Assembly (NCBI RefSeq): GCF_006440775.1
Contig: NZ_VFTZ01000028.1
Coordinates: 1-64,000, forward strand
DNA length: 64,000 nt
From: Mesorhizobium sp. B2-7-2
GTDB taxonomy: Bacteria > Pseudomonadota > Alphaproteobacteria > Rhizobiales > Rhizobiaceae
Direction of reading: 5' to 3'
The position numbers and the translations under genes are program-made. Numbering within the stretch: position 1 is the stretch's first letter; each line of letters starts with the position of its first letter. Shown piece by piece: positions 33,545-42,048 of the stretch. The notes beneath the pieces are model-generated. The model was not told the DNA's origin. It searched no databases and worked only from the letters and a program-made list of their open reading frames with translations.

Positions 33545-36500
33545 TCAGTGCAGCCGGCCGCTGGCGTGGGCCAACATGGTGTAGACCTTGCCGGTGTCGG
33601 ACGTGAGGTAGGTCTGCGCCATGATGTTGTCGCGGTCGTTGCGCGAGACATCCTTGAGCAGCTTCTCGAAATCCTCGCAGTAACGGTCGACCGCGGCGCG
33701 GAATTCCGCCTCGGCCTGATACTTGCGGCGGATCTCGTCGAAGGTCTGCTGGCCCTTCAGCGTGTAGAGGCGACGGGTGAAGACGTCGCGCTCGCCCCGC
33801 CGGTAGCGGTTCCAGAGCTCGATCGAGGCATCATGGTCGATGGCGCGGGCGATGTCGACGGAGAGCGAGTTGAGCGATTCCATGACATGCAGCGGCGAGC
33901 GCTGGGCAGGCGTCGCGCGCGGCGCTTCCGCCGGCGTTGCCGGCCGCAGCTCTTCCTCACGCGAGGCATTGGTCAGGAGGTCGCGCACCCATCCGCCCTG
34001 CGCGGGCTTGCCGTTCGGATCGCGGCGCGGCGCCTCGGCGGGGCGTTCAAGGTCGAGCGTGCCGCGCAGCGTGGTCTCGGCGAGCGGCGCCTGCGGAGCG
34101 CGGGCCGTTGGTTGCGGTTGCTGCTGTGGCTGCGGGGCCGGGGGACGGCGCAGCGGCGGTTCGACGGCTCGGGCCGGCGCCTGCGGAGCAGGGCGCAGAC
34201 CGCGTGGCTCGCTCTGTTCGCTGCTGCCGCTGCGACCGGATTTCGCAACGATATCCGACAGTTCCTTGAGCGCATTGATCTGCTCTGCGACAGCGCGACG
34301 AATGGCCGAGGTCGATTCTTTGGCCTCTTCCGGCATCTCGATCACGCCCTTCTTCAGCTCGGCGCGGGTAAGGTCGAGCTCGCTCTTGATCGAGCCTGCG
34401 GTGCGACGCATCTCTTCGGTCGCGTCGGCAAAGCGGCGTGTCGCCGAATCGACGACGTCGGCGATGGCGGTGCGGATCTTTTCCGCCGATTCCATCGTGC
34501 GGCCCTCCGCGGTCTGCATCGTCTGGCCGACGAGGTTTTCGAAGGAGCGCATCACCTTCTCGAGGTCTTCCGACTTCTTGACCAGGCCGACGGCGAGGTC
34601 TTCCAGCGAGGACTGACGCTCCAGCGTGTGCTCAAGATTGCTTTGCGCGGAGCTGAGCAAATTCGAGGCGCTGGAGAGCAATCGGCTGTGTTCGTCGAAC
34701 TTGGTCGCGATCGAGGCCACCTCGCGCAGCGTCGCCGAGGACAGGTCGGTGAGCCGCGTCGTGTTGGAATCGACCAGACGCGCCGAACTGGCGAAAGTCT
34801 GGGCGGCCTTCTCCGTGGTCGTGGCGAAGCTCTGCGTGCTGCCGGAGAGCCGCTCCTCGACCTGGCCGAGATTGACGGCAGCCTGGTCGATCAATTGGCC
34901 GAGCTGCGCGCTGGAGGTGGTCATGCGGCCGATAAGATCGGCCACGCTGTCGGCAAGCGACGAGCGGGCGCCTTCGACAGCCGACAGCGTCTCGGCCGTG
35001 CGGCTGGCGAGAGCATTGACGAGGTTGGTGTTCTCGCTGCGCAGCTTCTCGGCCGCCCGTTCGGTGACCTCTTCCATGCTGCGCTGCAGCTCGGAGCCGC
35101 CCTGGGCGAAGCGCTCGACCAGCGGTTTGGCCGTCTCGTCGAGGATTTTCGCCATCTCTGCCGAACGCGCCGCGAGCATGGTGTTGAGCTCGCGGGTGTT
35201 GGCGCCGATCGTGCGCGCGGCCTCGTTGGTGCTCTGGCCGATATGCTGGCCGACCGCCGTGAAGGTCTCGGCGATGACATTGGCGCGTGAGATGAGCTGG
35301 GCCTCGGCGCTGGAGACCTGCTCGTTGAGCTTCTGGCCCATGGTCTCGGCGGTGTAGGCGAAGCGGTTTTCCACGCTCGCCACCTGATCCTCGACACGGG
35401 CGGCCGCGGCCGAGGCGCTTGCGGCCAGCCGCTCGTCGGCTCCGGCCAGCGCCTGCTCGATTTCGCGGGCATGCACGGCAAGCTCCTGCCCGGTCTGGCG
35501 GGCACGGTCGGCGACGCGCTGTTCGGTCGCCGCGAAGGCGCCGACGATCGTGTCGGCATGCTCGCCGATGGTCGAGGTGCTCGAGGCGATACGCGACACC
35601 AGACGGCTGTCGGCGTCGTCGAAGATACGGGCAATTTCGGACGCCCGCGACGACAGTGCTTCCGAGCCCTCGGCGATACGCGAGATCAGATGCTGGTCGG
35701 CGCTGTCGAAGATGCGGCCGAGGTCCGAGGCGCGGGCGGCCAGCGCTTCGGCCGATTCGCTGATGCGCATCGAAAGCCGCTCGTCGGCGCCCTCGAAGTT
35801 GCGCAGGATGTCGCCGGCGCGGGCGGCCAGCGACTGCGCCGTTTCGACGGCGCGGGCAACGAGCTTCTGGTCGGCCGCGTCGAAGGTGTTTGCGATGTCG
35901 CCGGCGCGTGCGGCCAGCTTGTCGGCGGTTTCCTCGGCGCGGGCCATGAGCGAGTTGGAGGCATCGTCGGCGCGCGCCATCAGCATGTTGGACGTATCCT
36001 GGGCGCGCTCGTGCAAGCGGCGGTCCGCCGCCTCGAAAGCCTGCGCGATGTCCTCGGCCCTGGCAAGCAGCGCGGCGGAAGTCTGCTCGGCGCGTTCGGC
36101 GATCTTGCGGTCGGCGTCGCTGAAAGCCGCACCGGCCTGCTCGTGCAGGGTGCTGGTGATTTCCATGACCTTGTCGCGCAGCGCGCCCGCCACGAAGACC
36201 GCGGTCTTTTCCAGCACGCCGCGGACATTGTCGACGCCGGTCGACAGCGCACGCTCCATGGTGCCGGCGCGCTCCTCGATGACACCGGTCTGCCGGCTGA
36301 AGGCCTGCTCGATCTTCTCGACATCGGCGGCAATCGCCGCCGAGATATCGCTGCTTCGGGCAGCGATCTGATCAATATGGCCGGAAACCGAACGGTCGAC
36401 GTCCTTGCGCGCATCGGCAAGCTTGACGAGATCGTCCTCGAGGGCCTTGGCCAGCATGTTGCGGCCCTCGGACAGCTTGCCGACATGGCCGGCGATGACG

Positions 36501-39500
36501 TCGTCGATCTCCGAGCGGCTTTCCGTCAGCTTCTGAAGGTCCGCTTCGAGGGCGCGCTTGAGGATATCGCGGCCTTCGGCGAGCTTCTCGACCTGGCCGG
36601 CGACCAGGCCGTCGATCGAGGAACGGCTTTCGGCGAGCTTGGCGAGGTCGGCTTCCAGCGCACGCTTGAGGATGTCGCGGCCTTCCGCGAGCTTCTCGAC
36701 CTGGCCGGAGACCAGGCCGTCGATGCCGGCGCGGCTCTCGGCGAGCTTGGCAAGATCGTCCTCGAGCGCCTTGGACAGCGTCGCACGGTTCTGCGACAGT
36801 TGGTCGGCATGGGTCTGCATGAGGCCGCTGGCATTAGCCATATCGGTCTCCAGCGCACGCGAAAGCTCGGCGCGGTGACCGGTGATCTTCTGCGAATGAT
36901 CGACGATCGCGCCCTGGATTGTGTTGAGGTCGGCTTCCAGCGCGCGCTTGAGGATATCGCGGCCTTCAGCGAGCTTCTCGACCTGGCCGGCGACCAGCCC
37001 GTCAATGCTGGAGCGGCTCTCCGCCAGCTTGGCGAGATCGTCCTCCAGCGATTTCGACAGCACGGAACGGTCCTGAACGAGCCGGTTTTGATGGTCGGCG
37101 ATGGCGCCGCTGACGGCCTGCAGGTCGGTTTCAAGCGCTTTCGAAAGCTGTGAGCGATCTTCCAGCACCCTGTCCGAATGTCCCGCGATGGCACCCTTGA
37201 TGGCGTTGAGGTCGGCTTCCAGAGCACGCTTGAGGATGTCGCGGCCTTCGGCGAGCTTCTCGACCTGGCCGGCGACAAGGCCGTCGATCGAGGCGCGGCT
37301 TTCGGCGAGCTTGGCGAGGTCGGCTTCCAGCGTGTGCGACAGCAGGCTGCGGTCCTCGGCGAGCTTGCCGGCGTGGCTGTCGATCAGGCCGCGGATGCCG
37401 CTCAGATCGCTTTCAAGGGCGCGGCTGAGCTCGCCGCGGTCCTCGGCGAGCCTGGTCGAGTGGGTTTCGATCAGGCCGCGGATGCCGATGATGTCGGTTT
37501 CGAGCGCTTTGGCGAGCACGGCGCGGCCCTCGGCGATCTTCTCGACCTGACCGGCGACAAGGCCGTCGATGGAGGCGCGGCTGTCCTGCAGCTTGTTGAG
37601 ATCGGCCTCCAGGGCGCGCGCCAGGATGTTGCGGCCCTCGGCCAGCTTCCCGACATGGCCGGCGACCATTTCGTCAATCATCGTACGGGCTTGGACGAGC
37701 CTGCCGGAGTCTTCGTTCAAGACCTGGGACAGGCGGTTGCGGCCTTCTTCGAGCTGCTCCAGATGGCTGCCCAGCGACGCATCGATGGCGGCGCGCGACT
37801 CGTTGACCTTGCGCAGGTCTTCTTCCAGCGCGCGCGAGATCAGGCCGCGGCCTTCGGCCAGCTTCTGCACCTGGTTGGTCACGGCGGCATCGATTGCCAC
37901 GCGGCCTTCGGCGAATTTCGCCAAGTCTTCCTGCATGGCGGCCGCCATGCGCTCGCGGCTCTCCGAAAGCGCGCGGCTGTGGTTCTCGACGGCTTCCTCG
38001 ATGCCGACACGGGCATCGGCCAGCCGCTGGATGTCGGAATCGAATGAGCGCGACACGACATGCCGGGCCGCTTCCATGCGCCCGGCGAAGTCGGTGGCGC
38101 GGGCTTCGAGCATGGAGGAAGTCGACGAGATGATATCCGCCATGTCGGCGCCGATCTGCGTCTTGCCCTGATCGATCATCGACGTCAGCTGGTCCTTGCT
38201 GTCGGCGAAGGTGTGCGCGATCTCGCGGGCGCGCTCGACCAGCGTCTCGTTGATCTGGCGGGCGCGGGCTTCGAGGGCGGCGTTGAGTTTCTGCGTGCCG
38301 GTGTCGAGCGCTTCGGCGCGGGTCTGGAATTCGCTGATCAGCGCCTGACCGCGTTCGGCCAGCGTCCGCTCGATACCGCTGAGGCTCGTCTCGAACTCCG
38401 AACTCAAGGTACGCGCCGCGCCGCCGAGCAGCGAGACCATGCCGTTGGTGCGGTCGTCGAGCAGGTCGGTTAGCGAGCGTGTCAGGCCGTCCGTGGTGTC
38501 GGTGAGCTTGGCGATACGGGTGTCGAGGAGGCTCGCGAAGGCCTCGCCGGAGGTCGAAAGACGGTCCGTGATGTTGTCCAGGCGCGATTCCACGGAATCG
38601 AAGATCGACGTCGAGCTTTCATTGATGCGGTCGATCAGCGTGTCGCCGGAATTGTTGATCGTCATCGACAGCTTGGTCGACGCGTTGAGGATCGAGTCGC
38701 GGATGATGTCGCTGGCCGAGCCGATCTCGTCGCGCAGCGTCTCGTGAGCGCTGGCGATGGAGGCGCGCACCCGCTCGGCATGGGTGACGACCGCCTCGCG
38801 CTCGCTGCCGAGACCGTCGACCAGCGAACGGATGCGGGCCTCGTTCTCGGAATAGGAGCGTTCGAGCTGGCTTACTTCGCCGTGGACGAGCGTTTCTAGC
38901 TCGACCGCGCGGGCCAGGGTGCGCTCGATGCCTTCGCCCATGGCCGCCACCTCGCGGCGAACGGCCTGGCCAATCATCATGACACGGTCCTGAGCGAGGT
39001 TTTCGGGCTCCGCCAGGCGGAAGGCGACCTCGGTCATGGATTGCGCGGCGAGGCGCATTTCCTGCGCGCGCCGGATCATGGCGGCGAACGCCCAGAACAG
39101 GATGACCGGAACGATCGCGGCAACCACCAGGCCGATCAGCTCGGGACGGGCGAAGAACTGGTCGAAGGTACGGATGTTCCAGATGCCGGGGCCGAACAAC
39201 AGGTTGGCCAGGCCGCCGGCGCCGGCGATCCAGGCCAGCGAGATAAAGGCGATCACCCAGTAGACGGTGCTCGACGCACGGCGGTTGAGGCTGTGCAGCA
39301 GCGTCTTGTAGTCCTTCTGGCGGTCGTCATTGGCGGGCGTGAAGCCGGCGGGAGGCGTAAAGCCGGACGGCTGCCCATTGCGCGGCTCGACCGGGCGCAA
39401 CTCGGCCGGCTTGGCCGCGGGCGCCCTGGGAGGCTGGGGGCTGGCAGGCTGGGGATTGTTTGCCGGCTCCGTCCTCTGGCTGCGCCCTTCGCGCGCCAGC

Positions 39501-39658
39501 TCGTCGGCCGCCGCCGAAATCTGCGCTTCGAGATCCTCCATCGACGCCGCCATGTCGAGGCCGCCTTCGTCGCCGTTAAGGTCAAGGTCAAGCGCCTTTT
39601 CCAGTTCCGCGGCCACGTCATTCTCGAGAGACTTCGTCGTCGTTGGTTTCTTAGCCAT
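33545..39658 (-). CDS. rgsE: Giant coiled-coil membrane protein of the GROWTH POLE RING (GPR)/RgsE type
   Basis: A 2037-residue protein. Residues 1-128 are acidic then Pro-rich. Two transmembrane segments lie at 131-155 and 173-194. Almost all the rest is helical, with regular repeats: residues 544-1077 form a 36/29-residue array and residues 1199-1423 a 29-residue array. A conserved-looking C-terminal domain occupies the last 110 residues (SLSVDIARAIDHDASIELWN, GRLH at the end). Size, anchor and helical repeats match GPR of Agrobacterium tumefaciens and RgsE of Sinorhizobium meliloti, which form a ring at the growing pole needed for unipolar growth and rod shape. The identification is from architecture, not alignment. 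It is transcribed alone and diverges from the Hpt gene. Confidence 0.8.
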   Translation of the reverse strand: MAKKPTTTKSLENDVAAELEKALDLDLNGDEGGLDMAASMEDLEAQISAAADELAREGRSQRTEPANNPQPASPQPPRAPAAKPAELRPVEPRNGQPSGFTPPAGFTPANDDRQKDYKTLLHSLNRRASSTVYWVIAFISLAWIAGAGGLANLLFGPGIWNIRTFDQFFARPELIGLVVAAIVPVILFWAFAAMIRRAQEMRLAAQSMTEVAFRLAEPENLAQDRVMMIGQAVRREVAAMGEGIERTLARAVELETLVHGEVSQLERSYSENEARIRSLVDGLGSEREAVVTHAERVRASIASAHETLRDEIGSASDIIRDSILNASTKLSMTINNSGDTLIDRINESSTSIFDSVESRLDNITDRLSTSGEAFASLLDTRIAKLTDTTDGLTRSLTDLLDDRTNGMVSLLGGAARTLSSEFETSLSGIERTLAERGQALISEFQTRAEALDTGTQKLNAALEARARQINETLVERAREIAHTFADSKDQLTSMIDQGKTQIGADMADIISSTSSMLEARATDFAGRMEAARHVVSRSFDSDIQRLADARVGIEEAVENHSRALSESRERMAAAMQEDLAKFAEGRVAIDAAVTNQVQKLAEGRGLISRALEEDLRKVNESRAAIDASLGSHLEQLEEGRNRLSQVLNEDSGRLVQARTMIDEMVAGHVGKLAEGRNILARALEADLNKLQDSRASIDGLVAGQVEKIAEGRAVLAKALETDIIGIRGLIETHSTRLAEDRGELSRALESDLSGIRGLIDSHAGKLAEDRSLLSHTLEADLAKLAESRASIDGLVAGQVEKLAEGRDILKRALEADLNAIKGAIAGHSDRVLEDRSQLSKALETDLQAVSGAIADHQNRLVQDRSVLSKSLEDDLAKLAESRSSIDGLVAGQVEKLAEGRDILKRALEADLNTIQGAIVDHSQKITGHRAELSRALETDMANASGLMQTHADQLSQNRATLSKALEDDLAKLAESRAGIDGLVSGQVEKLAEGRDILKRALEADLAKLAESRSSIDGLVAGQVEKLAEGRDILKRALEADLQKLTESRSEIDDVIAGHVGKLSEGRNMLAKALEDDLVKLADARKDVDRSVSGHIDQIAARSSDISAAIAADVEKIEQAFSRQTGVIEERAGTMERALSTGVDNVRGVLEKTAVFVAGALRDKVMEITSTLHEQAGAAFSDADRKIAERAEQTSAALLARAEDIAQAFEAADRRLHERAQDTSNMLMARADDASNSLMARAEETADKLAARAGDIANTFDAADQKLVARAVETAQSLAARAGDILRNFEGADERLSMRISESAEALAARASDLGRIFDSADQHLISRIAEGSEALSSRASEIARIFDDADSRLVSRIASSTSTIGEHADTIVGAFAATEQRVADRARQTGQELAVHAREIEQALAGADERLAASASAAAARVEDQVASVENRFAYTAETMGQKLNEQVSSAEAQLISRANVIAETFTAVGQHIGQSTNEAARTIGANTRELNTMLAARSAEMAKILDETAKPLVERFAQGGSELQRSMEEVTERAAEKLRSENTNLVNALASRTAETLSAVEGARSSLADSVADLIGRMTTSSAQLGQLIDQAAVNLGQVEERLSGSTQSFATTTEKAAQTFASSARLVDSNTTRLTDLSSATLREVASIATKFDEHSRLLSSASNLLSSAQSNLEHTLERQSSLEDLAVGLVKKSEDLEKVMRSFENLVGQTMQTAEGRTMESAEKIRTAIADVVDSATRRFADATEEMRRTAGSIKSELDLTRAELKKGVIEMPEEAKESTSAIRRAVAEQINALKELSDIVAKSGRSGSSEQSEPRGLRPAPQAPARAVEPPLRRPPAPQPQQQPQPTARAPQAPLAETTLRGTLDLERPAEAPRRDPNGKPAQGGWVRDLLTNASREEELRPATPAEAPRATPAQRSPLHVMESLNSLSVDIARAIDHDASIELWNRYRRGERDVFTRRLYTLKGQQTFDEIRRKYQAEAEFRAAVDRYCEDFEKLLKDVSRNDRDNIMAQTYLTSDTGKVYTMLAHASGRLH
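35390..36064 (-). repeat. 29-residue tandem repeats in the growth-pole protein (second array)
   Basis: Residues 1199-1423 consist of seven 29-residue units plus one 22-residue unit. Units have the pattern A-R-A-x-D-I-x-x-x-F-x-x-A-D-x-x-L then about 12 variable residues, for example ARAGDIANTFDAADQKLVAR. Units diverge in the last two copies. Confidence 0.8.
36428..38029 (-). repeat. 36/29-residue tandem repeats in the growth-pole protein (first array)
   Basis: Residues 544-1077 consist of four 36-residue units, three modules of 36+29+29 residues (94 residues, 282 bp), then three 36-residue units. The 36-residue type is A-K-L-A-E-S-R-x-S-I-D-G-L-V-A-G-Q-V-E-K continuing LAEGRDILKRALEADL. At DNA level, CTTCTCGACCTGGCCGG marks recur at 36692, 36974 and 37256, each 282 bp apart, and as a variant at 37538. 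The DNA copies are similar enough to risk recombination and misassembly. Confidence 0.88.
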
Positions 39659-39942
39659 GCCTTCGCTACCCTGTACTAGCTGCCGCGGGACTTATGATTT
39701 TGGCCTGATTCTGGCTTGTCTATCCCGCGCAGGAGGCTGAAAAATGGACCTTCGTATCGTAATGACACACTGGGGTAAAGAAAACATGCATTCCGGGCGA
39801 TACGTAAAACTTTAAATATAAGGTTAACGGAGACGTGATCCGGCTGCCTCCGTGACAACATTTTTCCTCTGCAGTCGTTAACCCGTTGGCGACCGGGAGC
39901 GCCTATTTTCGCGGGCCCGTCTGCCCGCTTGATGGAGTTGCA
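39659..39942. promoter_or_regulatory. Divergent promoter region between the growth-pole gene and the Hpt gene
   Basis: A 284-bp intergenic region, more AT-rich in its middle (AAACTTTAAATATAAGGTTAACG near 39807). It must contain the promoters for the leftward giant gene and the rightward Hpt gene. No known operator is recognisable. Confidence 0.4.
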
Positions 39943-40317
39943 GTGCGTATGCGTGGCGAAAGTGGTATTGCGTTTTCCATGCCGGGGGGCGACGCCTCCG
40001 GAACGGCTGGAGCCCGACCGGTGGATCTCGGCCATCTGGCACGCCAGACAATGGGCGACCGCGACCTCGAACGCGAGGTGCTGGCGCTGTTCGTGCACCA
40101 GTCGCTGTCGGTCCGTGACCAGATCGCGGATGCCGACGCCAGGCAAAGGGTGCTTCTGGCACATGGCCTGAAAGGCTCGGCGCGCGGCATCGGCGCCTTT
40201 GCGGTGGCCGACTGCGCCGCGATCATCGAAACCCAGCCGGAAGACGTCCGGGCGCTCAAGCGGCTCAGCACGCTGATCGAGGAAGTGCGCGACTTCATCG
40301 CAGGCATCAGCCGCTAG
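39943..40317 (+). CDS. Orphan Hpt (histidine phosphotransfer) domain protein
   Basis: A 124-residue single-domain Hpt protein. After a short leader, VDLGHLARQTMGDRDLEREVLALFVHQ leads to the phosphoacceptor histidine in LLAHGLKGSARGIGAF, then ADCAAIIE. H-x-L-K-G-S is the canonical phosphorylation motif, so it can relay phosphate between a hybrid kinase and a response regulator. No kinase or regulator gene is adjacent. The GTG at 39943 follows GGAG at 5-base spacing; ATG at 39949 is an alternative. It diverges from the growth-pole gene. Confidence 0.82.
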   Translation: MRMRGESGIAFSMPGGDASGTAGARPVDLGHLARQTMGDRDLEREVLALFVHQSLSVRDQIADADARQRVLLAHGLKGSARGIGAFAVADCAAIIETQPEDVRALKRLSTLIEEVRDFIAGISR

Positions 40318-40418
40318 TATCCCACCTTTCTGAAAAACGTCATTTCGTGGCGCTTTCGCGCCGCAGTTGACTTGTCCGGCAGAGTGATTATCTCGGCTGC
40401 GACTCCTCAGGTGACTTA

Positions 40419-40739
40419 ATGACCAAGCTGACTTACATCGCCCATGACGGGACCCGGTTTGACGTGGAAGCCGAAAACGGCTCGACGGTGATGGAAAACG
40501 CGATCCGCAATGCGGTTCCGGGCATCGAAGCCGAATGCGGCGGCGCCTGTGCCTGCGCGACCTGCCATGTCTATGTCGACGAAGCCTGGACGGCGGAGGT
40601 CGGCGAGCCGGAGGCGATGGAGGAGGACATGCTGGATTTCGCCTACGAGGTCCAGCCGAACTCACGCCTCTCCTGCCAGATCAAGGTGCGCGACGCGCTG
40701 GACGGGCTGGTGGTTCGGGTCCCCGCGCGCCAGGGTTAG
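40419..40739 (+). CDS. [2Fe-2S] ferredoxin, adrenodoxin type
   Basis: A 106-residue ferredoxin. The cluster ligands are in ECGGACACATCHV (C-x5-C-x2-C, about residues 40-49) with a fourth in RLSCQI (about 87). The pattern and the EEDMLDFAYEVQPNSRLSC stretch are those of bacterial vertebrate-type ferredoxins that feed electrons to P450s, hydroxylases or Fe-S assembly. It lies 91 bp upstream of a ferredoxin-NADP reductase-like gene, probably its electron donor. No ISC genes are near. Confidence 0.93.
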   Translation: MTKLTYIAHDGTRFDVEAENGSTVMENAIRNAVPGIEAECGGACACATCHVYVDEAWTAEVGEPEAMEEDMLDFAYEVQPNSRLSCQIKVRDALDGLVVRVPARQG

Positions 40740-40830
40740 AGCCGACTTTCCAATTTTCTTTTGCGCCGGCAGCTTGGCAGCGGCCGACAGCTCATGCAGT
40801 CTCGCCGCTTTCCCAATCGGGGCGCAGCGC

Positions 40831-41862
40831 ATGACCGATACCATCAAAACGGACGTTCTCATTGTCGGGGCAGGGCCGATCGGCCTGTTCGCCGTGTTCG
40901 AGCTCGGTCTGCTCGATATGAAATGCCATCTGATCGACATTCTCGATCGTCCCGGCGGCCAATGCGCCGAGCTCTATCCTGAAAAGCCGATCTACGACAT
41001 TCCCGGCTGGCCGACGATCTCCGCGCAAGGCCTGGTCGACAAGCTCATGGAGCAGATCCATCCGTTCAAGCCGGACTTCACCTTCAACCGCATGGTGTCG
41101 AGCCTTGAAAAGCTGGAGGACGGCAGTTTCCGCGTCGCCACCGACGAAGGTGAATTGTTCGAGGCCAAGGTGGTGGTGATCGCCGCCGGCGGCGGCTCGT
41201 TCCAGCCCAAGCGTCCGCCCATTCCGGGCATCGAGGAGTACGAAGGCAAGAGCGTGTTCTATTCGGTCCGGCGCATGGAGGAATTTCGCGGCCACGATCT
41301 CGTCATCGTCGGCGGCGGCGATTCCGCACTCGACTGGACGCTCAACCTGCAGCCGATCGCCAAAAGCGTGACGCTGGTGCATCGCCGCCCGGAATTCCGG
41401 GCCGCGCCCGACAGCGTCAACAAGATGTATGCCATGCATGAGATGAAGCAGCTCGAATTCCTGGTCGGCCAGGTCAGCGGCCTTGCCGGCGGCGGCGGTC
41501 AGCTGTCGTCGGCGACCATCAAGGGCGGCCCGGATGGCGACGTCGAGGTGCCGTGCACCCGCATGCTGCCATTCTTCGGCCTCACCATGAAGCTCGGGCC
41601 GATCGCCGAATGGGGCCTTAACCTGCACGAGAACCTGATCCCGGTGGACACCGAGAAGTTCCAGACGTCGATCCCGGGCATCTTTGCCGTCGGCGACATC
41701 AACTGGTATCCGGGCAAGCTCAAGCTGATCCTGTCAGGCTTCCATGAAGTGGCGCTGATGGCGCAGGCCGCCAAGCGGATCGTCAGCCCGGGCGAGCGCA
41801 TCGTCTTTCAGTACACGACCTCGTCGACCAGCCTGCAAAAGAAGCTCGGCGTGCATGATTAA
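40831..41862 (+). CDS. Ferredoxin--NADP reductase, thioredoxin-reductase-like (type 2)
   Basis: A 343-residue flavoprotein. FAD-binding IVGAGPIGLFAVFEL (residues 10-24) and the second dinucleotide site VIVGGGDSALDWTL (about 157) are clear, with PGGQCAELYPEKPIYDIPG near 39 and GIFAVGDINWYPGKLKLI near 285. It lacks the CxxC redox pair of thioredoxin reductase, matching the TrxR-like ferredoxin-NADP reductases (YumC type). With the ferredoxin gene just upstream it probably forms an NAD(P)H-to-ferredoxin electron chain. The end user is not encoded in the window. The start at 40831 avoids the unlike-protein upstream frame. Confidence 0.9.
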   Translation: MTDTIKTDVLIVGAGPIGLFAVFELGLLDMKCHLIDILDRPGGQCAELYPEKPIYDIPGWPTISAQGLVDKLMEQIHPFKPDFTFNRMVSSLEKLEDGSFRVATDEGELFEAKVVVIAAGGGSFQPKRPPIPGIEEYEGKSVFYSVRRMEEFRGHDLVIVGGGDSALDWTLNLQPIAKSVTLVHRRPEFRAAPDSVNKMYAMHEMKQLEFLVGQVSGLAGGGGQLSSATIKGGPDGDVEVPCTRMLPFFGLTMKLGPIAEWGLNLHENLIPVDTEKFQTSIPGIFAVGDINWYPGKLKLILSGFHEVALMAQAAKRIVSPGERIVFQYTTSSTSLQKKLGVHD

Positions 41863-41870
41863 GGCGTATT

Positions 41871-42030
41871 GATATTCAGGTGATGCCGGACTGCGAACGG
41901 CAGCTTCCTGCGCTTCCGGCCTTCGCCGGCCGAAGCCCTCACGAATGGCGGGGCGGCTAAAATAAGGCTACGGCCGGCGTAGGCCGGTTCTCGGAAACTG
42001 CCCTTCTCGACTCGGCCTGACCTGAATCTC
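41871..42030. repeat. Palindromic intergenic element with conserved ends, copy 2
   Basis: A 160-bp copy of the element at 7531-7654, with the same GATATTCAGGT and ACCTGAATCTC ends. It carries an extra insert of about 40 bp with its own palindromes (GCCTTCGCCGGCCGAAG, ACGGCCGGCGTAGGCCGGT). It fills the gap between the convergent reductase and drug-exporter genes. Confidence 0.8.
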
Positions 42031-42048
42031 AACACACCTTCAAACGAT

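Noticed and set aside
33098..35290. A 730-codon plus-strand frame over pqiC and the growth-pole gene
   Set aside because: It runs through the bidirectional terminator and is antisense to the repeat-rich coding sequence.
36428..38029. CRISPR-like regularly spaced repeats
   Set aside because: The units are in frame, encode helical protein repeats and have no unique spacers or cas genes.
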